From Acinetobacter proteolyticus (lineage in GTDB: Bacteria; Pseudomonadota; Gammaproteobacteria; Pseudomonadales; Moraxellaceae), in contig NZ_KB849179.1 of NCBI RefSeq assembly GCF_000367945.1, positions 2,005,737 through 2,069,736 on the forward strand: a stretch of DNA of 64,000 nt, in the 5' to 3' direction. The notes beneath the pieces are model-generated. The model was given only the letters and a program-made list of their open reading frames with translations, was not told where the DNA came from and did no database searches. Shown here piece by piece: positions 9,343 to 19,461 of the stretch. A program made the translations under genes and the position numbers. The stretch's first letter is position 1, and every line of letters starts with the position of its first letter.

Positions 9343-10461
9343 ATGGATTTTAATGATTTACTCAATTTGATGATTCAACAAAATGCATCGGACTTATTTG
9401 TCACTGCGGATGTTGAACCTTCAATGAAAATTAACGGGCAGATTGTACCTGTTTCAAAAACCAAGCTGTCTGGGGAAATTGTGGGTCAACTGGTGCAATC
9501 CATCATGACCGACAAACAGCGTAAAGAATTTGCAGACACACGTGAATGTAACTTCGCGATCATGAACCGTGAAAAGACGGCGCGTTTCCGTGTCAGTGCT
9601 TTTCAACAACGTGATATGCCAGGCATGGTACTGCGTAAGATTGAAACCCATATTCCAAGTATGGACGATTTGAAGCTACCTGAAGTGCTGAAAGAATTGG
9701 CGATGACCAAACGCGGCATCATCATCTTTGTAGGTGCAACAGGAACAGGTAAATCGACCTCTTTGGCGTCAATGATTGGTTTCCGTAATCAAAATTCCAA
9801 AGGTCATATCATCACCATTGAAGACCCGATTGAATTTGTGCATCAACATGCTGGCTGTATTGTGACACAGCGCGAAGTCGGGATTGATACCGATTCATTT
9901 GAGATTGCACTGAAGAATACACTCCGTCAGGCACCAGATGTGATCTTGATTGGTGAGATCCGTTCACGTGAAACTATGGATTATGCCATCGCTTTCGCTG
10001 AAACAGGTCACTTGGTACTCGCGACCCTGCATGCCAACAATGCCAACCAAGCCCTCGATCGTATCATTCACTTCTTTGAAGCAGACCGTCATAGTCAATT
10101 GTATATGGACTTGTCGCTGAACTTAAAAGCACTCGTCGCACAGCAATTGATTCCAACACCAGATGGTAATTCACGTCGTGCTGCGATTGAGATTTTGATC
10201 AATACACCGCTTTTGGCTGACTATATCCGTAAAGGTGAAATTCATGAGATTAAAGATCTGATGAAGCGCTCACGCGAGTTGGGTATGCAAACCTTTGACC
10301 AAGCCTTATTCGACCTTTATAAGGCAGGCCAAATCACCTACAAAGATGCCTTAAAGCATGCGGATTCACCAAACGACCTACGCCTGACCATCAAACTGTC
10401 TGAAGAAGGCGCAGACCAGTTATTAAGTGCCAGCCGCAACATCACTTTTGATGGCCAGTAA
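9343..10461 (+). CDS. pilU: PilU, PilT-like accessory retraction ATPase
   Basis: PilU is the PilT paralogue that assists pilus retraction. Walker A GATGTGKST, Walker B VILIGEIRSRETM and a His box TGHLVLATLHA are visible. The frame also offers an ATG 18 nt upstream (9325), but I place the start at 9343 (MDFNDLL) because GAGAAA lies at ribosome-binding distance and the protein then aligns with the start of PilT; this gives 372 residues. It forms an operon with pilT and ends at a strong terminator. Confidence 0.95.
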   Translation: MDFNDLLNLMIQQNASDLFVTADVEPSMKINGQIVPVSKTKLSGEIVGQLVQSIMTDKQRKEFADTRECNFAIMNREKTARFRVSAFQQRDMPGMVLRKIETHIPSMDDLKLPEVLKELAMTKRGIIIFVGATGTGKSTSLASMIGFRNQNSKGHIITIEDPIEFVHQHAGCIVTQREVGIDTDSFEIALKNTLRQAPDVILIGEIRSRETMDYAIAFAETGHLVLATLHANNANQALDRIIHFFEADRHSQLYMDLSLNLKALVAQQLIPTPDGNSRRAAIEILINTPLLADYIRKGEIHEIKDLMKRSRELGMQTFDQALFDLYKAGQITYKDALKHADSPNDLRLTIKLSEEGADQLLSASRNITFDGQ

Positions 10462-10477
10462 TTCAAATTAAGCCATT

Positions 10478-10512
10478 AAAAAAGGGAAGGTTTTTGTAAC
10501 CTTCCCTTTTTT
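10478..10512 (+). terminator. Intrinsic terminator after pilTU
   Basis: AAAAAAGGGAAGG and CCTTCCCTTTTTT form a 13-bp stem around a 9-nt loop and finish in a T run, 16 nt after the pilU stop. The A/T symmetry means it could also serve fur from the opposite side. Confidence 0.88.
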
Positions 10513-10557
10513 ATTTGTTCAATTTTCGTGAACTTTTTGGTTTTAACACAATCGCGC

Positions 10558-10995
10558 TTATTTTTTACGATAAGCCTCTTGGCATTCTGCATCACTGCAG
10601 TAACCGTATAAGTTTAAAGAGTGTCCAGTTAAGGCAAAACCATGTTGGTCTGCAACTGAATGTTGCTCTTTCTCGATAATATCATTTGTAAATTCAATAA
10701 CTTTATTACAGTTTAAGCAAACAAGGTGATCATGATGATCTTCCTGCATGATTTCAAAAACGGAGTGATTGTTTTCAAAATGATGACGCTGAATAATACC
10801 CGCAGCTTCGAATTGTGTTAACACACGGTAAACCGTCGCTAAGCCAACATCTTCACCTTGTTCAAGCAAGGTTTTATAAATATCTTCAGCACTTAAATGA
10901 TGTTGTTTTGAATTTTCTAATAATTCCAAAATCTTAATACGAGGAAGGGTAACTTTAAGTCCAGCTTTGCGTAAGTCTTGATTGGAAATCGGCAT
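10558..10995 (-). CDS. fur: Fur, ferric uptake regulator
   Basis: Fur is the Fe(II)-responsive repressor of iron-acquisition genes. In 145 residues it has an N-terminal winged helix with the DNA-reading segment GLATVYRVL (51-59), the metal-sensing HHDH (87-90) and CLNC (C93, C96), and a late Cys in YGYCSDAEC. Length and motif order are those of classical gamma-proteobacterial Fur rather than Zur. It is divergent from bamE, as in Pseudomonas (fur-omlA). I looked for an obvious palindromic Fur box in the shared 111-bp spacer and did not see a convincing one. Confidence 0.97.
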   Translation of the reverse strand: MPISNQDLRKAGLKVTLPRIKILELLENSKQHHLSAEDIYKTLLEQGEDVGLATVYRVLTQFEAAGIIQRHHFENNHSVFEIMQEDHHDHLVCLNCNKVIEFTNDIIEKEQHSVADQHGFALTGHSLNLYGYCSDAECQEAYRKK

Positions 10996-11106
10996 AAAAA
11001 AAGGTCTCTCAACAAATCTTAAGTTGGAATAGGCAATAGAGTTTAGATGCAGTATGATCTATCCTTGAACCAAATGCATCATCATTTATCAGGATAGTGT
11101 AGCAAA

Positions 11107-11505
11107 ATGCAAAAAATCATGCTGGCGTTGTTCGTCACTTCAGTACTTAGCGGTTGTTCAGTCTTTGGTGTTTATAAAGTCGATATTCCACAGGGAACAC
11201 CATTAACCAAAGCACAAGCTTCTCAAGTACAAGTGGGCATGAGCTTTCAGCAAGTCCGTTTCTTGCTTGGTAGTCCAACAGTGACAGATCCACTGAATCC
11301 ACAACGTTGGGACTACATCTACAACTATATCCCAGGTACTTATGCGAAAAAAGCAAAAATACCTGCGGCTCACGGTCAACATTTAAAAGTTTATTTTGAT
11401 GCGAATGGTAATGTCGAACGTCTAGAAGGCTTAGATACGATTCCAGAATCACAACCTGGTTTACCGGCATCAAAAGAAGCGATTTTGACTGCGCCACCAC
11501 TATAA
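11107..11505 (+). CDS. bamE: BamE (SmpA/OmlA) outer-membrane assembly lipoprotein
   Basis: BamE is a small lipoprotein subunit of the BAM complex that inserts beta-barrel proteins in the outer membrane. The 132-residue precursor has a signal peptide ending in the lipobox LSGC (Cys16), followed by the SmpA/OmlA core with the phrase GMSFQQVRFLLGSPTVTDP and a later RWDYIYNY. Its C-terminus is proline-rich and short. It is divergent from fur and convergent with rnfH across a shared terminator. Confidence 0.95.
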   Translation: MQKIMLALFVTSVLSGCSVFGVYKVDIPQGTPLTKAQASQVQVGMSFQQVRFLLGSPTVTDPLNPQRWDYIYNYIPGTYAKKAKIPAAHGQHLKVYFDANGNVERLEGLDTIPESQPGLPASKEAILTAPPL

Positions 11506-11523
11506 CGGCTTTCCCGTAAAAAG

Positions 11524-11555
11524 AAACCCCTCATCGATTCAATCGTGAGGGGTTT
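11524..11555. terminator. Bidirectional terminator between bamE and rnfH
   Basis: AAACCCCTCA pairs with TGAGGGGTTT and an inner CGATT pairs with AATCG, giving a long stem with A/T tails on both sides. It separates converging bamE and rnfH. Confidence 0.88.
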
Positions 11556-11561
11556 TATTTA

Positions 11562-11882
11562 TCAGCTTGATGGTCTAAAGCGATTACCTTTGATAAACCG
11601 CCCGACTGGATTCTTTGCTGCCCGCTTACGCCGAATATCATTTGGGTTAATGGTAAGCGCACGATAGATCTCAACACGGTCACCCGCATGCAATACGGTA
11701 TCTGCTTCAATCTTGCTACCAAATATCCCCAAATGCAAAACCTCTGGTAAGCTCACCTTATCGGCTAAGCCACTGGCATCAATGGCCTGTTGCGCCGTCA
11801 TACCCTCATTAAAGCGAACTGCGATATGAAATTGCTGCTCGGGTGATGCATAAGCCACCCAAACCTGTTGAGCCTGTTTCAT
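11562..11882 (-). CDS. rnfH: RnfH family ubiquitin-like protein
   Basis: A 106-residue protein of the RnfH/UPF0125 family, a beta-grasp (ubiquitin-like) fold often encoded next to ratA/smpB or rnf genes; its molecular role is not settled. Family features include the opening WVAYASPEQQ, AIDASGL, LGIFGSK and the late GDRVEIYRAL followed by a basic RRKRA tail. Its start codon overlaps the stop of the upstream transporter gene by one base (TAATG), indicating translational coupling. The usual partner ratA is not visible here. Confidence 0.88.
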   Translation of the reverse strand: MKQAQQVWVAYASPEQQFHIAVRFNEGMTAQQAIDASGLADKVSLPEVLHLGIFGSKIEADTVLHAGDRVEIYRALTINPNDIRRKRAAKNPVGRFIKGNRFRPSS

Positions 11883-12964
11883 TACAACACTTGCCCAAGC
11901 ACCGCGATCATTGCCACCACAATCGAAAGTGGCAACACGATACGGATGGCAATACGCCAGAGGTTATAAAACAGCTCATTGCTAAAGCCCATGGCTTTAC
12001 GCAGATGGCTAATCTTCATGATCCAACCAGCAAACAATGCATAAATCAGGCAGATCACCAGTCCCCATAGAATTAATAGCGTATTAAAAATTTGCTCGAC
12101 TTGTGGCACCGCCCAAACAGCAATTGCCGCCAGCAAAATCAGCCATTGAATCACAATCGCAAGCTGACGCTGTGCCAATTGCTCTTTGGCAAATTGAATT
12201 AATAAGGCAGCAGACATTGTTGCAGCAAACACCCATACCAAGGCAGGAAGCTGTGTCTGAACTGAGAAAAAGCCAAAGGCGATCACCGCAAGCAGTTGAG
12301 CCACCCAAATCGGCAATACCGCAGTTGTCGCAGCATCTTGTTGCTTCACTGCGGCTAAACTGCTCTGCCAGTATAGACCCAGACCTAAACCACTTGCGAC
12401 TAAAGCAAGTACCGTCGCATTGCCCCACTCCTTAAACTCGACACCCGTCCAATGCCATGCTTGTAAATGGGTTCCCATTACATTGGCAAGTACAAATGCA
12501 GCGAGTACGCCAAGCATGGTTAAAGCGATTAAAAACTGACGAGGAATAAAAGACAGTGCTAAGGCCACAACTGCAAAAATCGCAAAAACGATTTGGCTAG
12601 AAATATCTAAGCCAAGTTGTTGACTCGTCACCTGTGTTGCCGTCATCAACATGCTGCCGGCAAAGAATGGGACAAAAACAACAGCCAACCATCCTACGAT
12701 ACGCCATCTTGGTGACGCATCTGCATCACGCGTTAAGCTGGAAAGCGCCTGTAATGCAGTCGTTTGTGAACGTTTCGCTAAAGCAATTTCAAGATAACCG
12801 ATAGGTAATGCCAATAAAATCATGGTACCTAACCACAGTAGCCAGAAATCGAATTGACGATCAATCTGGATGCCAACAGTCGGTGCCAATGTGGTAATCA
12901 TGACAAAAGATAGGCAAAACGCCATCACTGGTGCCAGCCAGCGTGACAGAGTTGTGTCCTGCAT
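11882..12964 (-). CDS. Multi-pass membrane protein, divergent NSS (neurotransmitter:sodium symporter)-like
   Basis: A 360-residue very hydrophobic protein with about ten or eleven predicted membrane segments. The segment LPIGYLEIALAKRS followed by PRWRIVGWL resembles the TM2 end and the WR..GW loop of LeuT-type sodium symporters. The TM1 unwound motif (GNxWRFP-like) that binds sodium and substrate in that family is not present at the matching place, and the protein is about 100 residues shorter than typical members. It may be a divergent or non-transporting homologue, or an unrelated transporter. It is translationally coupled to rnfH. Confidence 0.6.
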   Translation of the reverse strand: MQDTTLSRWLAPVMAFCLSFVMITTLAPTVGIQIDRQFDFWLLWLGTMILLALPIGYLEIALAKRSQTTALQALSSLTRDADASPRWRIVGWLAVVFVPFFAGSMLMTATQVTSQQLGLDISSQIVFAIFAVVALALSFIPRQFLIALTMLGVLAAFVLANVMGTHLQAWHWTGVEFKEWGNATVLALVASGLGLGLYWQSSLAAVKQQDAATTAVLPIWVAQLLAVIAFGFFSVQTQLPALVWVFAATMSAALLIQFAKEQLAQRQLAIVIQWLILLAAIAVWAVPQVEQIFNTLLILWGLVICLIYALFAGWIMKISHLRKAMGFSNELFYNLWRIAIRIVLPLSIVVAMIAVLGQVL

Positions 12965-13083
12965 AATGCATTCCTTGAAAAATCTTTGAACTCATTGCGC
13001 TTTATGGAGTTTGCAATGAAATATTCAATCTATTTTGCCTTTCTCACGCCTGAAAATCAAAACAAAAGATATCGAAAGAAAGA

Positions 13084-13190
13084 AGCAAATCACCTTACGA
13101 TGATTTGCTGCGCACGAATTATTATATTATTAAGTAGACCCCTTATGTTCACTCATACCACACCTTATTATTTTTTATCATAAGGGGTCT
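13084..13190. repeat. Two inverted repeats in the bacteriohemerythrin 3' region
   Basis: Hairpin 1 (13084-13109) is AGCAAATCA, 8 nt, TGATTTGCT. Hairpin 2 is AGACCCCTTATG (13136-13147) with CATAAGGGGTCT (13179-13190) around a 31-nt loop; the loop holds a second CCTTAT that could compete for the same right arm. No gene sits on the + strand here, so they most likely end transcription of the bacteriohemerythrin gene on the minus strand. Confidence 0.6.
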
Positions 13191-13208
13191 TTTATTATTG
13201 TCTTATTA

Positions 13209-13676
13209 TTATGAGAAGAAACGAGAGAACCAGTTTTTCCCTTTTTTCTTTTCATTTTCTTTAATGATTCCTATCATATTTTCTTTTACAGCACCCACAT
13301 AATCCGCATCATCATGACGGATATGGTTGATCAACCATTTTGATAGCGCTTCATGCAGCTCACTATCAATTTCTTGCCCCAACTCAAAACGTTGACGATA
13401 AGTCTCTATCTTCTTGATAAATAAGTCATGTACACGTTTATGTGGTACACGATATTTATAGTTTGCTTCTTCTTGTAAGCTTTCTTCAAAGGTAAAATGG
13501 GACTGGGTATAATCAATGATATTATCCAAGATACCTTTTAATTTTGCCCGATCATCACCCTCATTTAATTCATCAATTTCATTAATATAATCTAGAATAC
13601 GACGATGCTGATCATCGATCACCTCGATTCCTGTATTATATTCGACAGACCATTTCATACCCATATCGAACCCCAA
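13209..13676 (-). CDS. Bacteriohemerythrin, O2-binding diiron protein
   Basis: A single-domain hemerythrin that reversibly binds O2 at a diiron site, proposed in other bacteria to store or deliver oxygen or to sense it. The iron ligands of the four-helix bundle are visible in 155 residues: H24 (DDQH), H60 and E64 (SHFTFEE), H79 and H83 (VPHKRVH), and H118 with D123 (NHIRHDD). A lysine-rich stretch and NWFSRFF close the protein, a possible membrane-associating tail. A start six residues later (MKWSVEY) is possible. It is flanked by AT-rich non-coding DNA and looks monocistronic. Confidence 0.93.
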   Translation of the reverse strand: MGFDMGMKWSVEYNTGIEVIDDQHRRILDYINEIDELNEGDDRAKLKGILDNIIDYTQSHFTFEESLQEEANYKYRVPHKRVHDLFIKKIETYRQRFELGQEIDSELHEALSKWLINHIRHDDADYVGAVKENMIGIIKENEKKKGKNWFSRFFS

Positions 13677-13914
13677 ACCATATTTGATTTATTGAATAAG
13701 GATATAATATCGGCAAAGCAACTAAATAAAAACACAGCATTTTTGTCAGATTTTAACTATTGATAAAGAAAACAAATTAAACCCTTGTTTTATATTTATT
13801 TAAATATTTTAACCGATCAAAACACTCAAGTATTTTTTAACCAACAAGAAAAAATATCTATCTAATTTTTATAAAAAATAATTTTAAAATTCAAAAAATC
13901 CAAGCAAAATAGTC

Positions 13915-14319
13915 TTATTTATTGTTTTGAAACTCTGCTATTAAATTTAAATCGGATAAATCCTTATTCCTCCCATAATGTCGTTTAAATTCAGCGAGTG
14001 TAGATAAATGCATAAAATGTATTCCGGCAATCAGCTCAGAACTTGCCAATAGGGTTTGAAAACTTTCCTGACTGTCACCACAGTTCACATCTAAATAGGC
14101 TTCAAAACAGCCCTGATCAAGTCCAATTTTTCCATTTGGGCGAATTTTCTGGTTCCAAGTCGCCTGTAAATGACAAAACAAATCTGGGCTTACCACAAAA
14201 TCAATAACCGCTGTATCACGGATATGATGTGCGGTTAATACGCCACCACCGACAACCACATACTCATCTTTAGGTAAATCTAAAGCAATCAGTTGAGCGA
14301 TGAGTTCTCTTTTATCCAT
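13915..14319 (-). CDS. Nucleotidyltransferase-like protein with altered active site
   Basis: A 134-residue protein resembling the small MNT/AbiEii-type nucleotidyltransferase fold: YVVVGGGVLTAHHIRDT leads into VIDFVV, and the C-terminus has the KRHYGRNKDLSDL segment seen in such proteins. In canonical members the strand reads T-x-D-I-D; here the first Asp is replaced (TAVID), so catalysis may be lost. It lies 9 nt downstream of the class II glutamine amidotransferase gene, with which it probably forms an operon. I cannot assign a function. Confidence 0.6.
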   Translation of the reverse strand: MDKRELIAQLIALDLPKDEYVVVGGGVLTAHHIRDTAVIDFVVSPDLFCHLQATWNQKIRPNGKIGLDQGCFEAYLDVNCGDSQESFQTLLASSELIAGIHFMHLSTLAEFKRHYGRNKDLSDLNLIAEFQNNK

Positions 14320-14328
14320 TGAGCTACT

Positions 14329-15177
14329 TCAATACTGGTCCGCTTTGGTCACGCGTTTTAAGGCTGGGTTTTCTGCTTCGCGGATTAACCGCTCAACGCG
14401 TGTTAAAGCATGCAGAATCGGTTTACCGTGCTGAAATAAAATCATTTCCCCTGCTTGGTATGCTGTCCATGCTTCATTATGCGTTAAAGGCTCTGTTGTG
14501 ATCACTGCAACGCGATCTTCTGGTGTGGTGACTTGACTAAAATCGACTTCAACATCGAGATCAATCAAATGGGCAGGTCGAAATGGATATTCACGGACTA
14601 ACCAATGCAGTTTTGTTGTGGCATAACTAAATAGCGCCTTGCCATTTGATAAACAAAAATTAAATGTGCCGTGCTCTGCAATCTGCGGGGCAATTTGCTG
14701 TAGCAGCGCAAAGATTTCTTCTAGACTGGGTTCGGTATAACCAAAGGCTTCAACAAATTGATCCAGTAAATAGCAAAATGCCAGTTCACTATCGGTATTA
14801 CCTACCGGCTCGAAACGACCACTTAACGCAGGTTTGAAATCATGTAAATCGCCATTATGGGCAAAAATCCAATGTCTGCCCCATAACTCACGCAAAAAAG
14901 GATGTGAATTTTCTAAATTGATTTTACCTTGAGTCGCTTTACGAATATGCGCAATGACATTACGAGACTTGATTGGATAATTACGGATTAAATCAGCAAT
15001 AGGAGATTCAACCGCAGATTGATTATCCACAAATAATCGGCAGGCCTTATCTTCAAAAAAAGCGATCCCGAAACCATCACAGTGATCAGAGGTCACTCCT
15101 GCGCGTTGTGAAAACCCACGAAAAGAAAAAGTAATATCTGTCGGGGTGGCGCAATTCATTCCTAATAGCTGGCACAT
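14329..15177 (-). CDS. Class II glutamine amidotransferase (YafJ family)
   Basis: A 282-residue stand-alone Ntn-type glutaminase domain. Met1 is followed by the nucleophile Cys2 (MCQLLGMN), and the family motifs DGFGIAFF, NVIAHIRKAT, SHPF and IFAHNGDL that form the glutamine pocket and oxyanion hole are visible. Acceptor substrate is unknown for YafJ-type proteins. A YafJ gene often sits alone; here it precedes the nucleotidyltransferase-like gene. Confidence 0.9.
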   Translation of the reverse strand: MCQLLGMNCATPTDITFSFRGFSQRAGVTSDHCDGFGIAFFEDKACRLFVDNQSAVESPIADLIRNYPIKSRNVIAHIRKATQGKINLENSHPFLRELWGRHWIFAHNGDLHDFKPALSGRFEPVGNTDSELAFCYLLDQFVEAFGYTEPSLEEIFALLQQIAPQIAEHGTFNFCLSNGKALFSYATTKLHWLVREYPFRPAHLIDLDVEVDFSQVTTPEDRVAVITTEPLTHNEAWTAYQAGEMILFQHGKPILHALTRVERLIREAENPALKRVTKADQY

Positions 15178-15553
15178 ATCTTTTAACTATCTAACATCTA
15201 TGCCTATTGTGCATGAGGGAGAGATGCCTTGTAAATCTCAATATGTGCTCACTATTAGATTAAGAATGATAAGAGGTTCTGTTGATATTCACCTTACGAG
15301 CTAGAGCTCTCATTGCGACAGAGGATATTTTTAGCTGATACGAGGCAGGGCTTGTAAAATTTAGTGACTCTAAATGAACAAGACATAACGACGTAGCGGC
15401 AAAAAATATCCCTGTCCCGTAGGATTATTGCTAAAACAGCCCTAAACGTCAGTATGAAACTTGATAAGAGCCAGCATAGTAGGTATTTCATGCATTGATT
15501 ATGTTGTTTTAGCCGATAACGCAATGCATGGTTGTAGTATCAACAAAACCTTA
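15178..15553. other. 376-nt non-coding stretch with structured repeats
   Basis: No convincing gene: the open frames here lack ribosome sites and recognisable sequence. The stretch holds a 100-nt imperfect palindrome (15317-15416), the inverted pair CATGCATTG/CAATGCATG (15489-15497 and 15522-15530), and GCTAAAACA facing TTTTAGC around it. The amidotransferase promoter (minus strand) must also lie in its left part. It resembles an inserted intergenic repeat unit rather than an ordinary spacer. Confidence 0.6.
15317..15416. repeat. 100-nt imperfect palindrome, possible intergenic repeat or small RNA element
   Basis: The left arm from GACAGAGGATATTTTT to ATTTAG matches the reverse complement of the right arm (GACAGGGATATTTTTT to ATTTAG) at many positions over about 47 nt, with the sequence TGACT at the tip. 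The folded form would be one long stem-loop. No coding frame explains it. Confidence 0.65.
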
Positions 15554-16330
15554 CTAGCGCTGCACCATTTTATTCATCACAAAAGAGGTCGCAATCTTAT
15601 TCACTTCAAGGAAAACGAAATAATCCAAGCATTTAAAATCTTCATCATAAAATGCTTGTTTTGACAATCTCGACTGCATGCCCAAATAGGTTTGGAAAAG
15701 CTTTGGCATCCGCTCATCTTGTGGAAAACTATAGTCAGGACGTTCTGGTTCAAAGCTACGTTTTGAGCGGATATCAATCGTCTGATGATCACCCAACTGT
15801 TGAATCTGGCGATGGGTATAGTAGGCACGCGCCAAATTATCTTCTAAATGAATGCTGACACAGCCCATCAAATACTTGGCACGCATCGACCATAGTACTT
15901 TAGGCGTCAGATTCAACCAGAGCATTGAGAGCGCTTTACCGGAGCGAAATTTAGGGTGTACACAAGTACGTCCAATTTCTAAGACACTTGGTAAATGAGA
16001 TAAATGCGGGACAATTTCAAATTCTTGAGCACTATAGCTCTGCCCGATTTCATGGCCTTGGAACAATTTAAGCCGTGTATAGGCTACGATTTCGCCTGTC
16101 CACTTTTCACGTAATACCGCGTGCTCACAACCGAAATCATATAGGTCTTGATCTAAACCGTCTTCAAAGCGCATCCCAAATTGATGGCTGAATTGTGTCG
16201 CTCTAAAACGTTGTACTTCTTGTAATTCTTTTAAATTATCCACCCATTCAAAACGGAATTGATTTTGAGCTGGTTTGTGGCGTAAAGGTAAAGTCAATGT
16301 CTGGCGATATTGATTTAATTTTTCTAGCAT
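15554..16330 (-). CDS. OlsB-like N-acyltransferase (GNAT-type, ornithine-lipid/hemolysin-like family)
   Basis: A 258-residue protein resembling the Acetyltransf_5 family that includes OlsB, which transfers a 3-hydroxyacyl chain to ornithine to make lyso-ornithine lipid. Family-like features are EIGRTCVHPKFRSG, an LW pair after it, YLMGCVSIHLED and the C-terminal pattern PKLFQTYL ... FKCLDYFVFL. It is preceded by an ATG with AAGGAGCT at good spacing. An OlsA partner is not adjacent; the PlsC-type gene at 22742 is a distant candidate only. Autoinducer-synthase-like activity is an alternative I consider less likely. Confidence 0.7.
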   Translation of the reverse strand: MLEKLNQYRQTLTLPLRHKPAQNQFRFEWVDNLKELQEVQRFRATQFSHQFGMRFEDGLDQDLYDFGCEHAVLREKWTGEIVAYTRLKLFQGHEIGQSYSAQEFEIVPHLSHLPSVLEIGRTCVHPKFRSGKALSMLWLNLTPKVLWSMRAKYLMGCVSIHLEDNLARAYYTHRQIQQLGDHQTIDIRSKRSFEPERPDYSFPQDERMPKLFQTYLGMQSRLSKQAFYDEDFKCLDYFVFLEVNKIATSFVMNKMVQR

Positions 16331-16415
16331 AATGAAAGCTCCTTATGGCTAGATTCACCTTAAAGCGCTTAAATGACATTGCGATGACTAAAACATGAAC
16401 AACTGATGACGAAAA

Positions 16416-16437
16416 AAGAGACCGTTTAAGGTCTCTT
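16416..16437 (-). terminator. Intrinsic terminator after argB
   Basis: AAGAGACC and GGTCTCTT pair around a 6-nt loop. On the minus strand the stem is followed by a T run (the A tract at 16412-16417 on the + strand), just past the argB stop. Confidence 0.85.
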
Positions 16438-16456
16438 CTCAAATCAATAGAGTGAA

Positions 16457-18791
<2,335 letters not shown>

Positions 18792-18928
18792 TGCAAGCCC
18801 CTATTTTTATAATCTTATGATCCATAAAAAAAGCAGAAACTATGAAGAAATTAATTAACCCTTATTCAGAAAAATTAAAATAATGAATCAGCTGCTTTGT
18901 AATATATATCGAGGCAACAATCAATATG

Positions 18929-18963
18929 AAAAATGCAACGTTTTTCAGCAAAACATTGCATTT
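18929..18963 (-). terminator. Probable terminator after dut
   Basis: AAATGCAA pairs with TTGCATTT (extended by a wobble and a G-C pair) around a 13-nt loop, followed on the minus strand by TTTTTCAT. It lies about 22 nt past the dut stop, so algC may have its own promoter in 18792-18928. Confidence 0.55.
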
Positions 18964-18985
18964 AAAGTGATAATTACTAAAAAAC

Positions 18986-19438
18986 TTATTGTTTTCCAGT
19001 ATGTCCAAACCCACCAGCGCCACGTTCAGTCGCAACAAATTCGCTCACTTGTTCAAACTCGGCCTGTACCACAGGAACCAATACATATTGTGCTAAACGC
19101 TCGCCTGGTTCTAAACGGAAAGTATTCTGTCCGCGGTTCCAAACCGATACCATCAGCTCTCCCTGATAATCAGAATCAATCAAACCCACCAAGTTACCCA
19201 ACACAATCCCATGTTTATGGCCGAGGCCTGAACGCGGCAAAATCAAACCGGCAAAATTTGGATCTTCAATATAGATCGCCAAACCTGTTTTCACTAAAAC
19301 GGTTTCACCAGCAGCAATGTCAATTGCTTCATCAAGACATGCACGTAAATCTAAACCTGCTGAACCTGTGGTTGCATAAGAAGGCAATGCCCACTCTTGA
19401 CCTAAACGGGCATCTAATACTTTAACTTGAACTTTCAT
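18986..19438 (-). CDS. dut: Dut, dUTP diphosphatase
   Basis: Dut hydrolyses dUTP to dUMP and PPi, keeping uracil out of DNA and supplying dTMP synthesis. This is the trimeric all-beta type: [38 protein letters not shown] and the C-terminal P-loop-like [10 protein letters not shown] are visible in 150 residues. It follows rep by 23 nt on the same strand. Confidence 0.97.
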   Translation of the reverse strand: MKVQVKVLDARLGQEWALPSYATTGSAGLDLRACLDEAIDIAAGETVLVKTGLAIYIEDPNFAGLILPRSGLGHKHGIVLGNLVGLIDSDYQGELMVSVWNRGQNTFRLEPGERLAQYVLVPVVQAEFEQVSEFVATERGAGGFGHTGKQ

Positions 19439-19461
19439 TAAAATTTCCTACTTACAATTTC

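Noticed and set aside
10996..11106. Possible Fur box in the fur-bamE spacer (AAATGCATCATCATTTATC)
   Set aside because: Only a partial match to the 19-bp GATAATGAT palindrome; too weak to claim autoregulation.
12986..13183. 65-codon + strand open frame after the NSS-like gene
   Set aside because: Overlaps both inverted repeats, is very AT-rich, and has no recognisable product.
15294..15524. Open frame of 76 codons on the minus strand
   Set aside because: It runs through the 100-nt palindrome, has no ribosome site, and its translation resembles nothing known.
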